A stretch of DNA of 34,785 bases from an uncultured Bacilli bacterium (GCA_947585915.1 CANPXJ010000007.1:1-34785); one strand, 5' to 3'. Shown: positions 8,211 to 16,124, counted from the first letter of the stretch. Notes: a model not told the origin generated them from the letters alone. Numbers and translations: made by a program.

Positions 8211-9445
8211 ACATTAATCCCAAAATAGAAAAAATAGCTTTAGAATCGGAAGAAGAACTTAAAGACATATTTAAAGAAATAGATAAAATGGCTTATTTTA
8301 ATAGTAAAAAAGTTTTAACTGCTTTTCATAAAAATAATATAAGTGAAGCACACTTTAACGAAACAACTGGTTATGGATATGGAGATTTAGGTCGAGAGGC
8401 CATCGAAAAAGTTTATGCTGATATCTTTGGAGCAGAAGATGCTCTAGTTAGAAATCAATTTATTTCAGCATCTCATGCTTTAACTGTAGCTTTCTTTGCT
8501 CTTTTACGTCCAGGTGATACAATGCTTTCTATCAGTGGAACTCCTTATGATACATTACACGAGGTTATTGGCATTAGAAAAAATGCTAGTTCTTTAAAAT
8601 CATTTAAAATAAAATACTCAGAAATAGATTTAATTAATGATGATTTTGATTATGAAAACATAAAAGATTTTTTAAAAAATAATAAAGTAAAAGTAATTGA
8701 AATTCAAAGGTCGAAAGGTTATTCATTACGTAAAAGCTTATCAATCTATAAATTAGAAAAAGTAATTGCTCTAATTAAAAAGATTGATAAAAATATTATA
8801 ATATTAGTAGATAATTGTTATTGTGAATTTGTAGAAGAAAAAAATCCTTTAGATGTAGGGGCTGATTTAGTTGTTGGTTCTTTAATCAAAAATTTAGGTG
8901 GAGGAATTACTCCTAATGGTGCTTATATTGTGGGAAAAAAGGAACTAGTAGAATTATGCGCTGCTCGTTTAACTTTGCCAGGTGAGGGAAAAGATGTTGG
9001 TCCAACTTTAGGTATAAACAAATTGATTTTACAAGGACTTTACATGGCTCCAAGTGCAGTTGCAAGTAGTTTAAAGGTGGCAACCTTAACAGCCAAAATA
9101 TTATCAGAGTTAGGATACAAGGTTGAACCTAAATATAATGATAAAAGAGTAGATATAGTTCAAAATATTATTTTTGGTAATGAGGATGAATTAATTAAAT
9201 ATACCCAAGCAATCCAAAGTGCTTCTGCTATTGATGCTTCAGCTACAGTTTTGCCAAGTGATATGCCTGGTTATGATGATCAAATAATTATGGCTAGTGG
9301 TTCATTTGTTCAAGGTTCATCAATTGAACTTTCTTGCGATGGTCCGATTAGACCTCCTTTTGTTGCTTATCAACAGGGGAGTCTTACTTATGAGTATGGT
9401 AAAATGGCCATTTTATACGCCATTTCATCCATTTACAAAGATTGA
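8204..9445 (+). CDS. PLP-dependent enzyme of the Met_gamma_lyase ('aluminium resistance') family
   Basis: Fold-type I PLP enzyme of the PF06838 type, known as the methionine gamma-lyase-like or aluminium-resistance family. Family signatures are 'HFNETTGYGYGDLGR', 'NQFISASHALTVAFFALLRPGD' and the probable PLP-binding Lys229 in 'GSLIKNLGGG'. The length of 413 aa is normal. Members are thought to act on sulfur amino acids, but the reaction is poorly proven and the name should not be taken as function. The ATG lies inside the end of the SDR gene (ATGCTAA overlap), so the two are translationally coupled and perhaps act on one pathway. It ends in TGA, with no clear terminator behind it; a new promoter follows within 25 bases. 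Confidence 0.85.
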   Translation: MLNINPKIEKIALESEEELKDIFKEIDKMAYFNSKKVLTAFHKNNISEAHFNETTGYGYGDLGREAIEKVYADIFGAEDALVRNQFISASHALTVAFFALLRPGDTMLSISGTPYDTLHEVIGIRKNASSLKSFKIKYSEIDLINDDFDYENIKDFLKNNKVKVIEIQRSKGYSLRKSLSIYKLEKVIALIKKIDKNIIILVDNCYCEFVEEKNPLDVGADLVVGSLIKNLGGGITPNGAYIVGKKELVELCAARLTLPGEGKDVGPTLGINKLILQGLYMAPSAVASSLKVATLTAKILSELGYKVEPKYNDKRVDIVQNIIFGNEDELIKYTQAIQSASAIDASATVLPSDMPGYDDQIIMASGSFVQGSSIELSCDGPIRPPFVAYQQGSLTYEYGKMAILYAISSIYKD

Positions 9446-9466
9446 CACACTAGCTTTTCAATTATA

Positions 9467-9496
9467 TTTACAAAGACATTGTCAAAGTGATATAGT
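9467..9496 (+). promoter_or_regulatory. Predicted promoter of the thioester-like surface protein gene
   Basis: TTTACA (9467-9472), an 18-base spacer and TATAGT (9491-9496), with TG one base upstream of the -10 (extended -10). It lies about 25 bases before the start of the surface protein gene. A TTGACA at 9442-9447, inside the end of the previous gene, is an alternative -35 but has no well-spaced -10. Confidence 0.45.
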
Positions 9497-9520
9497 AAAC
9501 TTAAGAATAGGTGAGAAAAT

Positions 9521-10582
9521 ATGAAAAGAATATTTAAAAGTTTATTTATATTCATTTTGATAGTAGGGTGCTTTATATTTAATATTTCTAATTCAAAAGC
9601 ACTAACAGAGCATGTGTTTGGTTCTTCAATAGAAGCCTTGGAAATTCCAAATAATTATAATGTTAAATATTTAAGTTCTGATTCTAGTCCTAAAGATTAT
9701 TTACATTATTTTACCGATGATCGTACTGATTGGCAACCACGCATTAAATACACAGGTAATAAAAATAGTATTATAAATTATGTATTCTGCTTAACATTTC
9801 ATAAAAAGGCTCCAAATGGTGTAGACTATACTAAAAATTTAGAAGGAGATACAATTAAAGATGAGTATTATGCTTATGCGAGCATTATTGAAAATGGTTT
9901 TGGTTCACGTAATTATACATTAGATACCTATGATGATTTACTATGGGATTATTACATTACTTCATTAGCTATTTGGCAATACCAATATAAACATGATTTA
10001 ATGGATCAAGAATCCAAAGCTAAATTTAAAGATATTGAAAGTTTCGAAGGAGACGATACAGCTAAAACAGCTATATTAAATTTGGTTAAAGCTGCAGAGA
10101 GCAATGATAAAACTAAGTTTATTGTTCCTTATAAAGCAAGTGATGACCAATATCAAGAAATTACACCTAATATTGTTTATCAAATAAATGAGGTTAATAT
10201 TACATATTCTTGTAGTATAATTGGCAGTGATTATTATGATATAAATGGTAATAAAGTAAGTAAAGAAGAATACGAAAAAAGTTGTAAATCATCTGTTACA
10301 GCTGAAGACCCATACACTCCACCAACCCCTAAAAAATATTCATGTGAAATAGTTAATGGAATTTATTATGATGCTAAAGGGAATGGTGTTACTAAAGAAA
10401 TTTATGAAAACTCTTGTGGAATAAAAAAAGAACCAGAACCTTATACACCACAACCAGAACCAAAAGAAGAAAACCCTGAAACTGCTGTTGATTCATGCTT
10501 GTATGCAGGTCTTGGTTTAGCAGGTTTAATTCCAACTTATCTTTATTTAAGAAAAAAGAAAAAATTTATAAAGATTAAATAA
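9521..10582 (+). CDS. Secreted, C-terminally anchored thioester-domain-like surface protein
   Basis: Exported surface protein of 353 aa. Residues 1-27 form a signal peptide (basic start, hydrophobic core, 'SKA' before the likely cut). Residues about 30-190 resemble the thioester domain (TED) of Gram-positive adhesins: 'YVFCLTFHKKAP' supplies the expected Cys (Cys90) and 'YYITSLAIWQY' sits at the partner block, but the family's Gln in 'TQxAIW' is Ser148 here, so the internal Cys-Gln bond may not form. Two copies of a roughly 28-residue Cys-ended unit follow ('YSCSIIGSDYYDINGNKV', from 229; 'YSCEIVNGIYYDAKGNGV', from 273), then a Pro/Glu-rich stalk. The tail has 'NPETA' (318-322), a hydrophobic segment and KKKK, a sortase-like layout without LPXTG. 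It is monocistronic, with its own promoter and terminator. Role inferred: adhesion or surface display. Confidence 0.72.
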   Translation: MKRIFKSLFIFILIVGCFIFNISNSKALTEHVFGSSIEALEIPNNYNVKYLSSDSSPKDYLHYFTDDRTDWQPRIKYTGNKNSIINYVFCLTFHKKAPNGVDYTKNLEGDTIKDEYYAYASIIENGFGSRNYTLDTYDDLLWDYYITSLAIWQYQYKHDLMDQESKAKFKDIESFEGDDTAKTAILNLVKAAESNDKTKFIVPYKASDDQYQEITPNIVYQINEVNITYSCSIIGSDYYDINGNKVSKEEYEKSCKSSVTAEDPYTPPTPKKYSCEIVNGIYYDAKGNGVTKEIYENSCGIKKEPEPYTPQPEPKEENPETAVDSCLYAGLGLAGLIPTYLYLRKKKKFIKIK

Positions 10583-10605
10583 GACAAAATTCGTCTTATT
10601 TTTTT
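10578..10605 (+). terminator. Rho-independent terminator after the surface protein gene
   Basis: Perfect 8-bp stem AATAAGAC / GTCTTATT around a 7-base loop, running directly into a T tract (10599-10605). The stem overlaps the stop codon of the surface protein gene. Confidence 0.85.
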
Positions 10606-10652
10606 GTGTAGAAATAAAGGGTTTTTAAATATATTTATATAGGTGAAGCAAA

Positions 10653-11585
10653 TTGAATAATATTATAGTTGGAATACCAAGAGCCTTACTTTATTATCGT
10701 TATCAAGATTTATGGCTTAATTTTTTTAAAAATCTTAATATAAAAACTATTGTAAGTCCTAAAACTAATAAAAAGATAATTGAAAAAGGAAGCTCATATG
10801 TTGTAGATGAAGCCTGTTTATCTTTAAAAATTTTTATGGGTCATATTGATTATTTAAAAGATAAATGCGATTATATTTTTATTCCGCGTATAGCTTGTTT
10901 AAAAGAAAATGAAAAAGTATGCACTAATTTTTTAAGTATGTATGATTTAGTTAAAAATACTTTTCCTCAATTAAAAATCTTAAATTTCAATGTTGATTAT
11001 GAACAAAATTTACAAGAAGAAGATGGCTTTATAAAAATGGGTTTGGATTTAAATTTAAATAAAATAAAAGTAATTAGAGCTTATGAGAAAGCTAAAAAGG
11101 AACAAAAATTACTTTCTTCTCAAAAAGAAGCTAAACTAAAAAAACATTTGAATGAAAAAAATATAAAAATAATGGTTGCTTCTCATCCTTATAATTTACA
11201 CGATGAATTTATTGGCATACCAATCATAAATTATTTAAAAAAAGAAAATATTACACCTATTTTATCTGATGATGCTTTCAATAGAAAAATAGATACAAAA
11301 GGCCTGTCTAATACTTTATACTGGACTTTCAATAATGAACTTATGAGTTTTATCAAAAAATATAAAGATAATGTTGATGGTATAATATTGCTTTCGACTT
11401 TTCCATGTGGACCTGATTCTTTAGCAAACGAGTTAATTTTAAGAAGAATTAAAAATATTCCCATTTGTTTTATAACTGTTGATAATAACTCAGCCGATAC
11501 GGGATTAATTACGCGTTTAGAAAGTTTTATCGATATTATTAAAATCAAAAAAAGGAGGAAAAATAGTGAACAAACCTATAATTAG
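10653..11585 (+). CDS. Acyl-CoA dehydratase activase-related protein (DUF2229-like)
   Basis: 310-aa protein of the DUF2229/2-hydroxyacyl-CoA dehydratase-related family. It starts at TTG, four to five bases after AGGTGAAG, with 'IVGIPRALLYYRY', a family hallmark. Conserved cysteines occur in 'VDEACLSLK', 'IPRIACLKE' and 'STFPCGPDSLANEL', and the C-terminus has 'DTGLITRLESF', echoed in the next protein ('DEGIKTRLEAL'). In many Firmicutes this domain is part of one large protein together with the next two genes; here it is separate. The cysteines suggest an iron-sulfur cluster and a redox partner role for the ATPase at 12633. No dehydratase subunit or CoA-transferase genes lie nearby, so the substrate is unknown. 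It overlaps the next gene by 20 bases. Confidence 0.75.
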   Translation: MNNIIVGIPRALLYYRYQDLWLNFFKNLNIKTIVSPKTNKKIIEKGSSYVVDEACLSLKIFMGHIDYLKDKCDYIFIPRIACLKENEKVCTNFLSMYDLVKNTFPQLKILNFNVDYEQNLQEEDGFIKMGLDLNLNKIKVIRAYEKAKKEQKLLSSQKEAKLKKHLNEKNIKIMVASHPYNLHDEFIGIPIINYLKKENITPILSDDAFNRKIDTKGLSNTLYWTFNNELMSFIKKYKDNVDGIILLSTFPCGPDSLANELILRRIKNIPICFITVDNNSADTGLITRLESFIDIIKIKKRRKNSEQTYN

Positions 11586-12636
11586 TTTTCCTCATTTAGG
11601 AAATTATAGCATCCCGATTTCGTTTTTTTTAAGACATGTGAGTAATTTAAAAGTGCAAACAGCTCCAAAGATTACTAAAAAAACAATTGAATTAGGAAGT
11701 AAATATAGTCCTGATTTTGTTTGCTTACCCTTTAAATATAATTTGGGTAACTTTATAGAAGCTTTAGAAGAGGGTGCGACCATTATTGCTCAAGCTGGGG
11801 GAGGCTGTCGCTATGGTTCTTATGGAGAAGTACAAGAAGAGATATTAAAAGATTTAGGCTACAACTTTACCTTTTTATCTCTTATGGAAAATGGTCGAAT
11901 AAATATTTTAACTATCTATAAATCATTAAAAAAAATTAATTCTAAACTTTCCTTTTTAAAATATATCTACTATCTTTGTTTAACCATGTTAATGATAAAT
12001 TCCATGGACAAATTGGAAAACTACATTCGTCTTAATATTGGTTTTGAGGAGAAAAAAGATAGTTTTAGTAATTTAGAAAAAAAGATGTTAAAAGACTTTT
12101 CGCATGCTAAAGGCTTTATCAATTTAACTATTAAGTATTATAAATATAAAAAACTATTTAAAAAAATTCCTATTAAAAAGAGTGAGGATTGCTTAAAAAT
12201 TGGCATTATTGGTGAACTTTATACTTCCATGGAACAATTTTCTTCTTACTTTATTGAAAAGTCCTTAGCAAAATATAATATTGAGGTGAAAAGATTTACT
12301 GATCTAACTTATTTACTAATCAAAAAACGCTTTAAAAAGAAAAAGATGCTTAGAAAAATGCAAAAATATGTTACTTATGATTTAGGAGCAGATGGTTTAG
12401 ATAATGTTTATCGCGCGGATTATTTAATTAAAAACAAATACGATGGCATAATTCATATTAAACCTTTTGGTTGTACACCAGAAGTGGGAGCAATTCCCAT
12501 AATTGATAAAGTTTGTAAAGACAATAAAATGCCGATAATTTATTTTTCTTTTGATGTTCAAACCTCGGATGAAGGAATAAAAACGCGTTTAGAAGCACTT
12601 GTTGATATGTTAAAAAGGAGAAGAGAAATAAAATGA
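11566..12636 (+). CDS. 2-hydroxyacyl-CoA dehydratase-related protein (COG3581-like)
   Basis: 356-aa protein with the layout of HgdB-like 2-hydroxyglutaryl-CoA dehydratase-related proteins. It starts at GTG after AAAGGAGG. Cysteines are in 'SPDFVCLPFKYNLGNFIEAL', 'QAGGGCRYGSYGEVQ' and 'KPFGCTPEVGAIP', consistent with cluster ligation. Its N-terminal 'ISFPHLGNYSIP' is typical of this branch. It overlaps the preceding gene by 20 bases and the activase ATG by 4 bases (ATGA), so the three are translationally coupled and probably form one complex. It is shorter than true dehydratase subunits and lacks an obvious CoA-site partner, so a role as an activase-associated factor is more likely than a full dehydratase. 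Function inferred from family only. Confidence 0.75.
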   Translation: MNKPIISFPHLGNYSIPISFFLRHVSNLKVQTAPKITKKTIELGSKYSPDFVCLPFKYNLGNFIEALEEGATIIAQAGGGCRYGSYGEVQEEILKDLGYNFTFLSLMENGRINILTIYKSLKKINSKLSFLKYIYYLCLTMLMINSMDKLENYIRLNIGFEEKKDSFSNLEKKMLKDFSHAKGFINLTIKYYKYKKLFKKIPIKKSEDCLKIGIIGELYTSMEQFSSYFIEKSLAKYNIEVKRFTDLTYLLIKKRFKKKKMLRKMQKYVTYDLGADGLDNVYRADYLIKNKYDGIIHIKPFGCTPEVGAIPIIDKVCKDNKMPIIYFSFDVQTSDEGIKTRLEALVDMLKRRREIK

Positions 12637-13583
12637 AAAAATGTTTTTTAGGAATAGATATTGGTTCGATATCAACTAAAGGAGCTATTATCGATGCGGA
12701 TGATAATATAATTTGTAGTGCTTATTTATGGACTGAAGGTAATCCTTTAGAAGCTGTTAAAAAATTATTAAATACTTTAAAAAAAGATTTTGATGAGACG
12801 CTTTATAAAGTAGTAGCAGTGGGAACAACTGGGAGTGCAAGAAGACTTATTGGTACAATTTTAAATGCTACAATTATTAAAAATGAAATAACTGCTCATG
12901 CTATTGGTACAACAAGTTTTTATCCTGATGTTAAAACTATTTTAGAAATTGGGGGACAAGATTCCAAAATTATTTTGATTGAAGATGGAATAGTAGTTGA
13001 TTATGCAATGAATACTTTATGTGCGGCGGGAACTGGGTCATTTTTATCAAGTCAAGCGAAAAGATTAAATGTTAAGGTTGAAGATTTTGGTAGTATTGCT
13101 CTCCAATCTAAAAATCCGACTAAAATTGCGGCTAGGTGTACAGTCTTTGCTGAGTCTGATTTAGTCCATAAAGCCCAAATGGGGTATAAGAAAGAAGATA
13201 TCATTGCTGGTCTTTGTCAAAGTGTAGCTTTAAATTATTTAAATAATGTGGGAAAGGGGAAAAAAATCCAAGCTCCGATTATCTTTCAAGGTGGAGTAAG
13301 TAAAAATATTGGGGTTAAAAAAGCTTTTGAAAATTTACTTAAAAGTGAAGTTATAGTTCCTGAAAATGGGCATTTAATGGGAGCAATTGGCGTAGCTATT
13401 TTAGCAAGGTGTGAAAATAAAGAAAGAGATTTTGATTTTAATATTACTAATGTGCAATTTGAAACAAAAGGAGTAGAATGTCACAAATGTCCTAATAATT
13501 GTGAAATAATTTGTATTAGAAAAGATAAACAATTAATCGACGCTTGGGGAAATAGATGTGAAGCAGGTAGCATTAAAGTGTAA
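12633..13583 (+). CDS. BadF/BadG/HgdC-type activase ATPase
   Basis: ASKHA-fold ATPase of the 2-hydroxyacyl-CoA dehydratase activator family (HgdC/BadFG). The nucleotide loop is 'GIDIGSISTKGAIID', with 'EIGGQDSKII' and 'QGGVSKNIGV' as further phosphate and adenosine motifs. Cys130 ('NTLCAAGTG') and Cys169 ('AARCTVFAESD') match the two cysteines that bridge a [4Fe-4S] cluster between two HgdC subunits, with the same 39-residue spacing. An extra Cys-rich tail ('ECHKCPNNCEIICI', later 'NRCEAG') resembles the linker that joins this module to DUF2229 in fused relatives, suggesting the three genes arose from, or gave rise to, the fused form. Expected role: ATP-driven low-potential electron transfer. 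Last gene of its three-gene operon. Confidence 0.85.
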   Translation: MKKCFLGIDIGSISTKGAIIDADDNIICSAYLWTEGNPLEAVKKLLNTLKKDFDETLYKVVAVGTTGSARRLIGTILNATIIKNEITAHAIGTTSFYPDVKTILEIGGQDSKIILIEDGIVVDYAMNTLCAAGTGSFLSSQAKRLNVKVEDFGSIALQSKNPTKIAARCTVFAESDLVHKAQMGYKKEDIIAGLCQSVALNYLNNVGKGKKIQAPIIFQGGVSKNIGVKKAFENLLKSEVIVPENGHLMGAIGVAILARCENKERDFDFNITNVQFETKGVECHKCPNNCEIICIRKDKQLIDAWGNRCEAGSIKV

Positions 13584-13594
13584 AAAAAAGATAA

Positions 13595-13625
13595 ATTAGT
13601 ATTTAAATACACTCTCTTATTTTTT
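13595..13625 (+). terminator. Possible weak terminator after the activase gene
   Basis: A short GTATTTAAATAC palindrome sits between an A-rich stretch and CTCTTATTTTTTAG. A hairpin followed by T bases is possible, but the stem is nearly all A-T and imperfect, so this is tentative. Confidence 0.3.
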
Positions 13626-13659
13626 AGCATCATAATATATTATAGAAAGAGGGTATGTA

Positions 13660-14562
13660 ATGGAAAAAGCATATTTTCCAATGAAATACTATAATTTAAC
13701 CCAAGGGTATATTAATAGTTCTACTCATCAGGGAACTTATGCCCTTGATACTGCGGGGAAAGATACAGGCAAAGATGAAATCTATGCACCTTTTAGTTGT
13801 AAAGTAACTAAACTTTACATCAAGAAGGGACATGCATATACAGTTTGGTTGACAAGTTTAGATAAAGTAAAAACTGCTAATAATCGCGAAGAAATATTAA
13901 CAATGATGATTGTACATCCTGAAGATATTGCCAACTTAAAACTAGGTCAAACTTTTAAACAAGGGCAACTAGTATGTCATGAGGGTAAAACAGGTAATGC
14001 ATCAGGCAACCATGCTCATTTGGAACTAGGAATTGGGACTTGTGGTTGGCATAAAAATAGTAGCGGTGTTTACATGATTGATAATGCCGTTAAATTAGAA
14101 GATTATTTATTTTTAAAAAGTGATACAATCGTTAAAAATAATAAATATAAAGGCATTGTTTATGATATAAAAAAAGAAACAGAAGAAAATCCAACACGTG
14201 AATATTCTATAAAATATACCACAACAGATTTAAACGAAAGGACTGGACCTGGTACTAATAATAAGTCAGTTAATGTTTTACTTAAAAATACAGCTGTTAA
14301 ATTTTATGAACAAAATGGTTCTTGGGCTAGAATAGAAGAAGGAATGTGGGTTAGTAATAACTTTTTAACAACTAAAAAACCAACATCTCATTATAAAAGT
14401 ATGGAGGTTTATAATTGTCAAAGTTTAAATGTTCGTCAAAGTATTAATGGTCAAATTTTAAAAAGTATTCCCGTTAATACAGTCGTTTCCGTAATTGAAG
14501 AAAAAAATGGGTGGACAAAAATTGGACAGAATGAATGGGTTTATAGTAAATATTTAAAATAA
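13660..14562 (+). CDS. M23 metallopeptidase-like protein with two SH3-type domains
   Basis: 300-aa peptidoglycan hydrolase-like protein. Residues about 10-150 are a LytM/M23 peptidase domain with the zinc ligands His23 and Asp30 ('THQGTYALDTAG') and the HxH pair His118/His120 ('GNHAHLELG'). Two bacterial SH3-like wall-binding domains follow: 'TTTDLNERTGPG' (from about 188) and 'QSLNVRQSINGQ' (from about 252). There is no signal peptide or membrane segment at the N-terminus, unusual for a cell-wall hydrolase; export by a holin-like or non-classical route, or release on lysis, would be needed. A phage-type endolysin origin is possible, but no phage genes flank it. Start: ATG after AGAAAGAGGG. 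Expected to cut peptide cross-links. Confidence 0.82.
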   Translation: MEKAYFPMKYYNLTQGYINSSTHQGTYALDTAGKDTGKDEIYAPFSCKVTKLYIKKGHAYTVWLTSLDKVKTANNREEILTMMIVHPEDIANLKLGQTFKQGQLVCHEGKTGNASGNHAHLELGIGTCGWHKNSSGVYMIDNAVKLEDYLFLKSDTIVKNNKYKGIVYDIKKETEENPTREYSIKYTTTDLNERTGPGTNNKSVNVLLKNTAVKFYEQNGSWARIEEGMWVSNNFLTTKKPTSHYKSMEVYNCQSLNVRQSINGQILKSIPVNTVVSVIEEKNGWTKIGQNEWVYSKYLK

Positions 14563-14564
14563 TT

Positions 14565-14595
14565 TTGTATAAAAAAGAAAAGAAAGTGCTATAAT
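14565..14595 (+). promoter_or_regulatory. Predicted promoter of the Hsp20 gene
   Basis: TTGTAT (14565-14570), a 19-base spacer and a consensus TATAAT (14590-14595) preceded by TGC, giving an extended -10 (TGCTATAAT), 27 bases before the hsp20 ATG. No CIRCE-type (TTAGCACTC-N9-GAGTGCTAA) operator is visible. Confidence 0.6.
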
Positions 14596-14621
14596 TAGTT
14601 TAGAAAGGATAGTGGTAAAGA

Positions 14622-15032
14622 ATGTTTAATTTAAGAAGAAATGATTTTGATTTACTTGATAATTTTGATGATTTCTGGACTTTTCCAAAGGAAAAAAATC
14701 TGATGAAAACTGATATCAAAGACAATGGCAATCATTATTTAATTGAAGTTGATTTACCAGGCTATGAAAAATCAGAGATTAAAATTTCCGTAGATGACGG
14801 TTATCTTACAATTAATGCTTCTAAAGAAGAAAAAACAGAAGAAAAAGAAAATGGTCATTTTATTCGAAAAGAAAGATACTTTGGTAAAACATCAAGAAGT
14901 TTCTATGTTGGTGCTGATATAGAAGATGAAGACATAAAAGCTACTTTTAAAAACGGAACATTAAAATTAGAAGTACCAAAGAAAGATAAAAAAGAAATTT
15001 CTAATAAAAAATATATTGAAATTCAAGATTAA
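14622..15032 (+). CDS. Hsp20-family small heat-shock protein
   Basis: 136-aa alpha-crystallin-type chaperone that binds unfolding proteins in the cytoplasm without ATP. The alpha-crystallin domain spans about residues 28-120, beginning 'MKTDIKDNGNHYLIEVDLPGYEKSEI' and closing with 'ATFKNGTLKLEVPKK', the hallmark GxLxxxxPK-type end. The N-terminal arm ('LRRNDFDLLDNFDDF') and a short C-terminal tail are normal for bacterial members. Start: ATG after AGAAAGGATAGTGG. It stands alone between its own extended -10 promoter and a terminator. No heat-shock operator was found, so its control is not evident. Confidence 0.93.
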   Translation: MFNLRRNDFDLLDNFDDFWTFPKEKNLMKTDIKDNGNHYLIEVDLPGYEKSEIKISVDDGYLTINASKEEKTEEKENGHFIRKERYFGKTSRSFYVGADIEDEDIKATFKNGTLKLEVPKKDKKEISNKKYIEIQD

Positions 15033-15058
15033 AAAAGCGGCCTGCAAAAGCCGTTTTT
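15031..15058 (+). terminator. Rho-independent terminator after hsp20
   Basis: A-rich lead, then CGGC (15038-15041), a short loop and GCCG (15050-15053), running into TTTTT. The flanking A and T runs extend the stem. Confidence 0.75.
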
Positions 15059-15070
15059 GTTTTCTTAAAT

Positions 15071-15092
15071 TTGTCAATTAATCTTGTCAATT
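15071..15092. repeat. Tandem direct repeat TTGTCAATT upstream of the DUF3137-like gene
   Basis: Two identical 9-base copies of TTGTCAATT (15071-15079 and 15084-15092), 13 bases apart start to start, in the intergenic region about 65 bases before the next gene. TTGTCA resembles a -35 hexamer, and a TGCTAATAT extended -10-like element lies at 15127-15135. It could be a tandem binding site or a chance repeat in AT-rich DNA. Confidence 0.4.
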
Positions 15093-15157
15093 TGGTATTG
15101 TTTCTATTTAGTTTTATTAATAACCATGCTAATATTAAAAATAAGTGAGGTAAAAAA

Positions 15158-16069
15158 ATGAGTAGAGTTATTGTTAATGATCATAATCAAAAAAGTGATT
15201 ATAAATGGATAAATAAAAAGTATACATTAGAAGATATAGAAAAATTACGCATTAAAATAAGGAATATTTTTGTTTTTTTAATCGTTTTGGCAGCTATATT
15301 AATAATATGTTTTTTATTATGTAAACATTTTATTTTAGCTTGGGGAACTTTTGTATTCTCTTTAGTAGGAATAACTATTTTTTATAAACTTAGAGTATTA
15401 GAATTTAATTATGCTTATAAGGGTACTATAGTTTCCAATTTTTTGAATAATAATTTTGATAATCTAATGTATGATCCAAATAAGGGAATAGATTATGACA
15501 TAATTAAAAATTTGAATATTATTCGTACAGGCACAAAATTTAGAGCAAGCGATTATCTAAAAGCCACTTATAAAAATATAACATTTGAATTTTGTGAGAT
15601 CAATATTGAAGATGATAGTAATGGTGAATCTACTGCTACTTTATTTCAAGGCCAATGGTTTATATTTGAATTGAATAAATGTATTAAATCAAACGTTCAT
15701 ATCTTTGATAAAGAAATATTCTGTGCCAAAGCAAAAAAAGAGACCGATGATATTAATCAAGTATTTCAAAAAGTAGAAGTTGAAGATATTGATTTTAATC
15801 AAATATTTGATGTTTATGCTCAAATAGAACAAGAAGCTTTTTATTTGCTTACTCCTACATTTATTGAAAAAATAAAAGAAATAAATAAAAAGACGGAGGG
15901 TAGATTATTATTTGGAATAAGTGGTAATAAAATTCATGTTGGCATACTTAATCATAATAATTTATTTGAACCAAATATCTTCAAAAAAACTGATATTAAC
16001 AAGGAAAAGGAAATAATTTTTAATCAAATTCAATTTATTACTAATTTTATTGATTCAATGGATTTCTAA
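15158..16069 (+). CDS. DUF3137-like membrane protein
   Basis: 303-aa protein. A basic N-terminus of about 36 residues is followed by two adjacent membrane helices (about 37-55 and 58-77) and a long C-terminal domain, probably cytoplasmic. That domain has the features of DUF3137: 'FRASDYLKATYKNITFEF', 'LFQGQWFIFELNK' (the F.G..F block), 'YAQIEQEAFYLLTPTFIEKI' and a closing 'LFGISGNKIHVGI'. The family has no established biochemical role. Start: ATG after AAGTGAGG. It is monocistronic, with a convergent minus-strand gene downstream and no clear terminator between them. Family call is by recognition of block order; function unknown. Confidence 0.7.
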   Translation: MSRVIVNDHNQKSDYKWINKKYTLEDIEKLRIKIRNIFVFLIVLAAILIICFLLCKHFILAWGTFVFSLVGITIFYKLRVLEFNYAYKGTIVSNFLNNNFDNLMYDPNKGIDYDIIKNLNIIRTGTKFRASDYLKATYKNITFEFCEINIEDDSNGESTATLFQGQWFIFELNKCIKSNVHIFDKEIFCAKAKKETDDINQVFQKVEVEDIDFNQIFDVYAQIEQEAFYLLTPTFIEKIKEINKKTEGRLLFGISGNKIHVGILNHNNLFEPNIFKKTDINKEKEIIFNQIQFITNFIDSMDF

Positions 16070-16124
16070 AATAATTAAATGGGAAACAGCTTAGATAAAG
16101 AAAAAATAGAGTCAAAAATTTTAT

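Noticed and set aside
9297-9524. 75-aa plus-strand ORF
   Set aside because: Out-of-frame overlap with the end of the PLP enzyme gene and the following promoter; low-complexity product.
11231-11548. 105-aa minus-strand ORF
   Set aside because: Lies wholly inside the DUF2229-like gene on the opposite strand, without its own signals.
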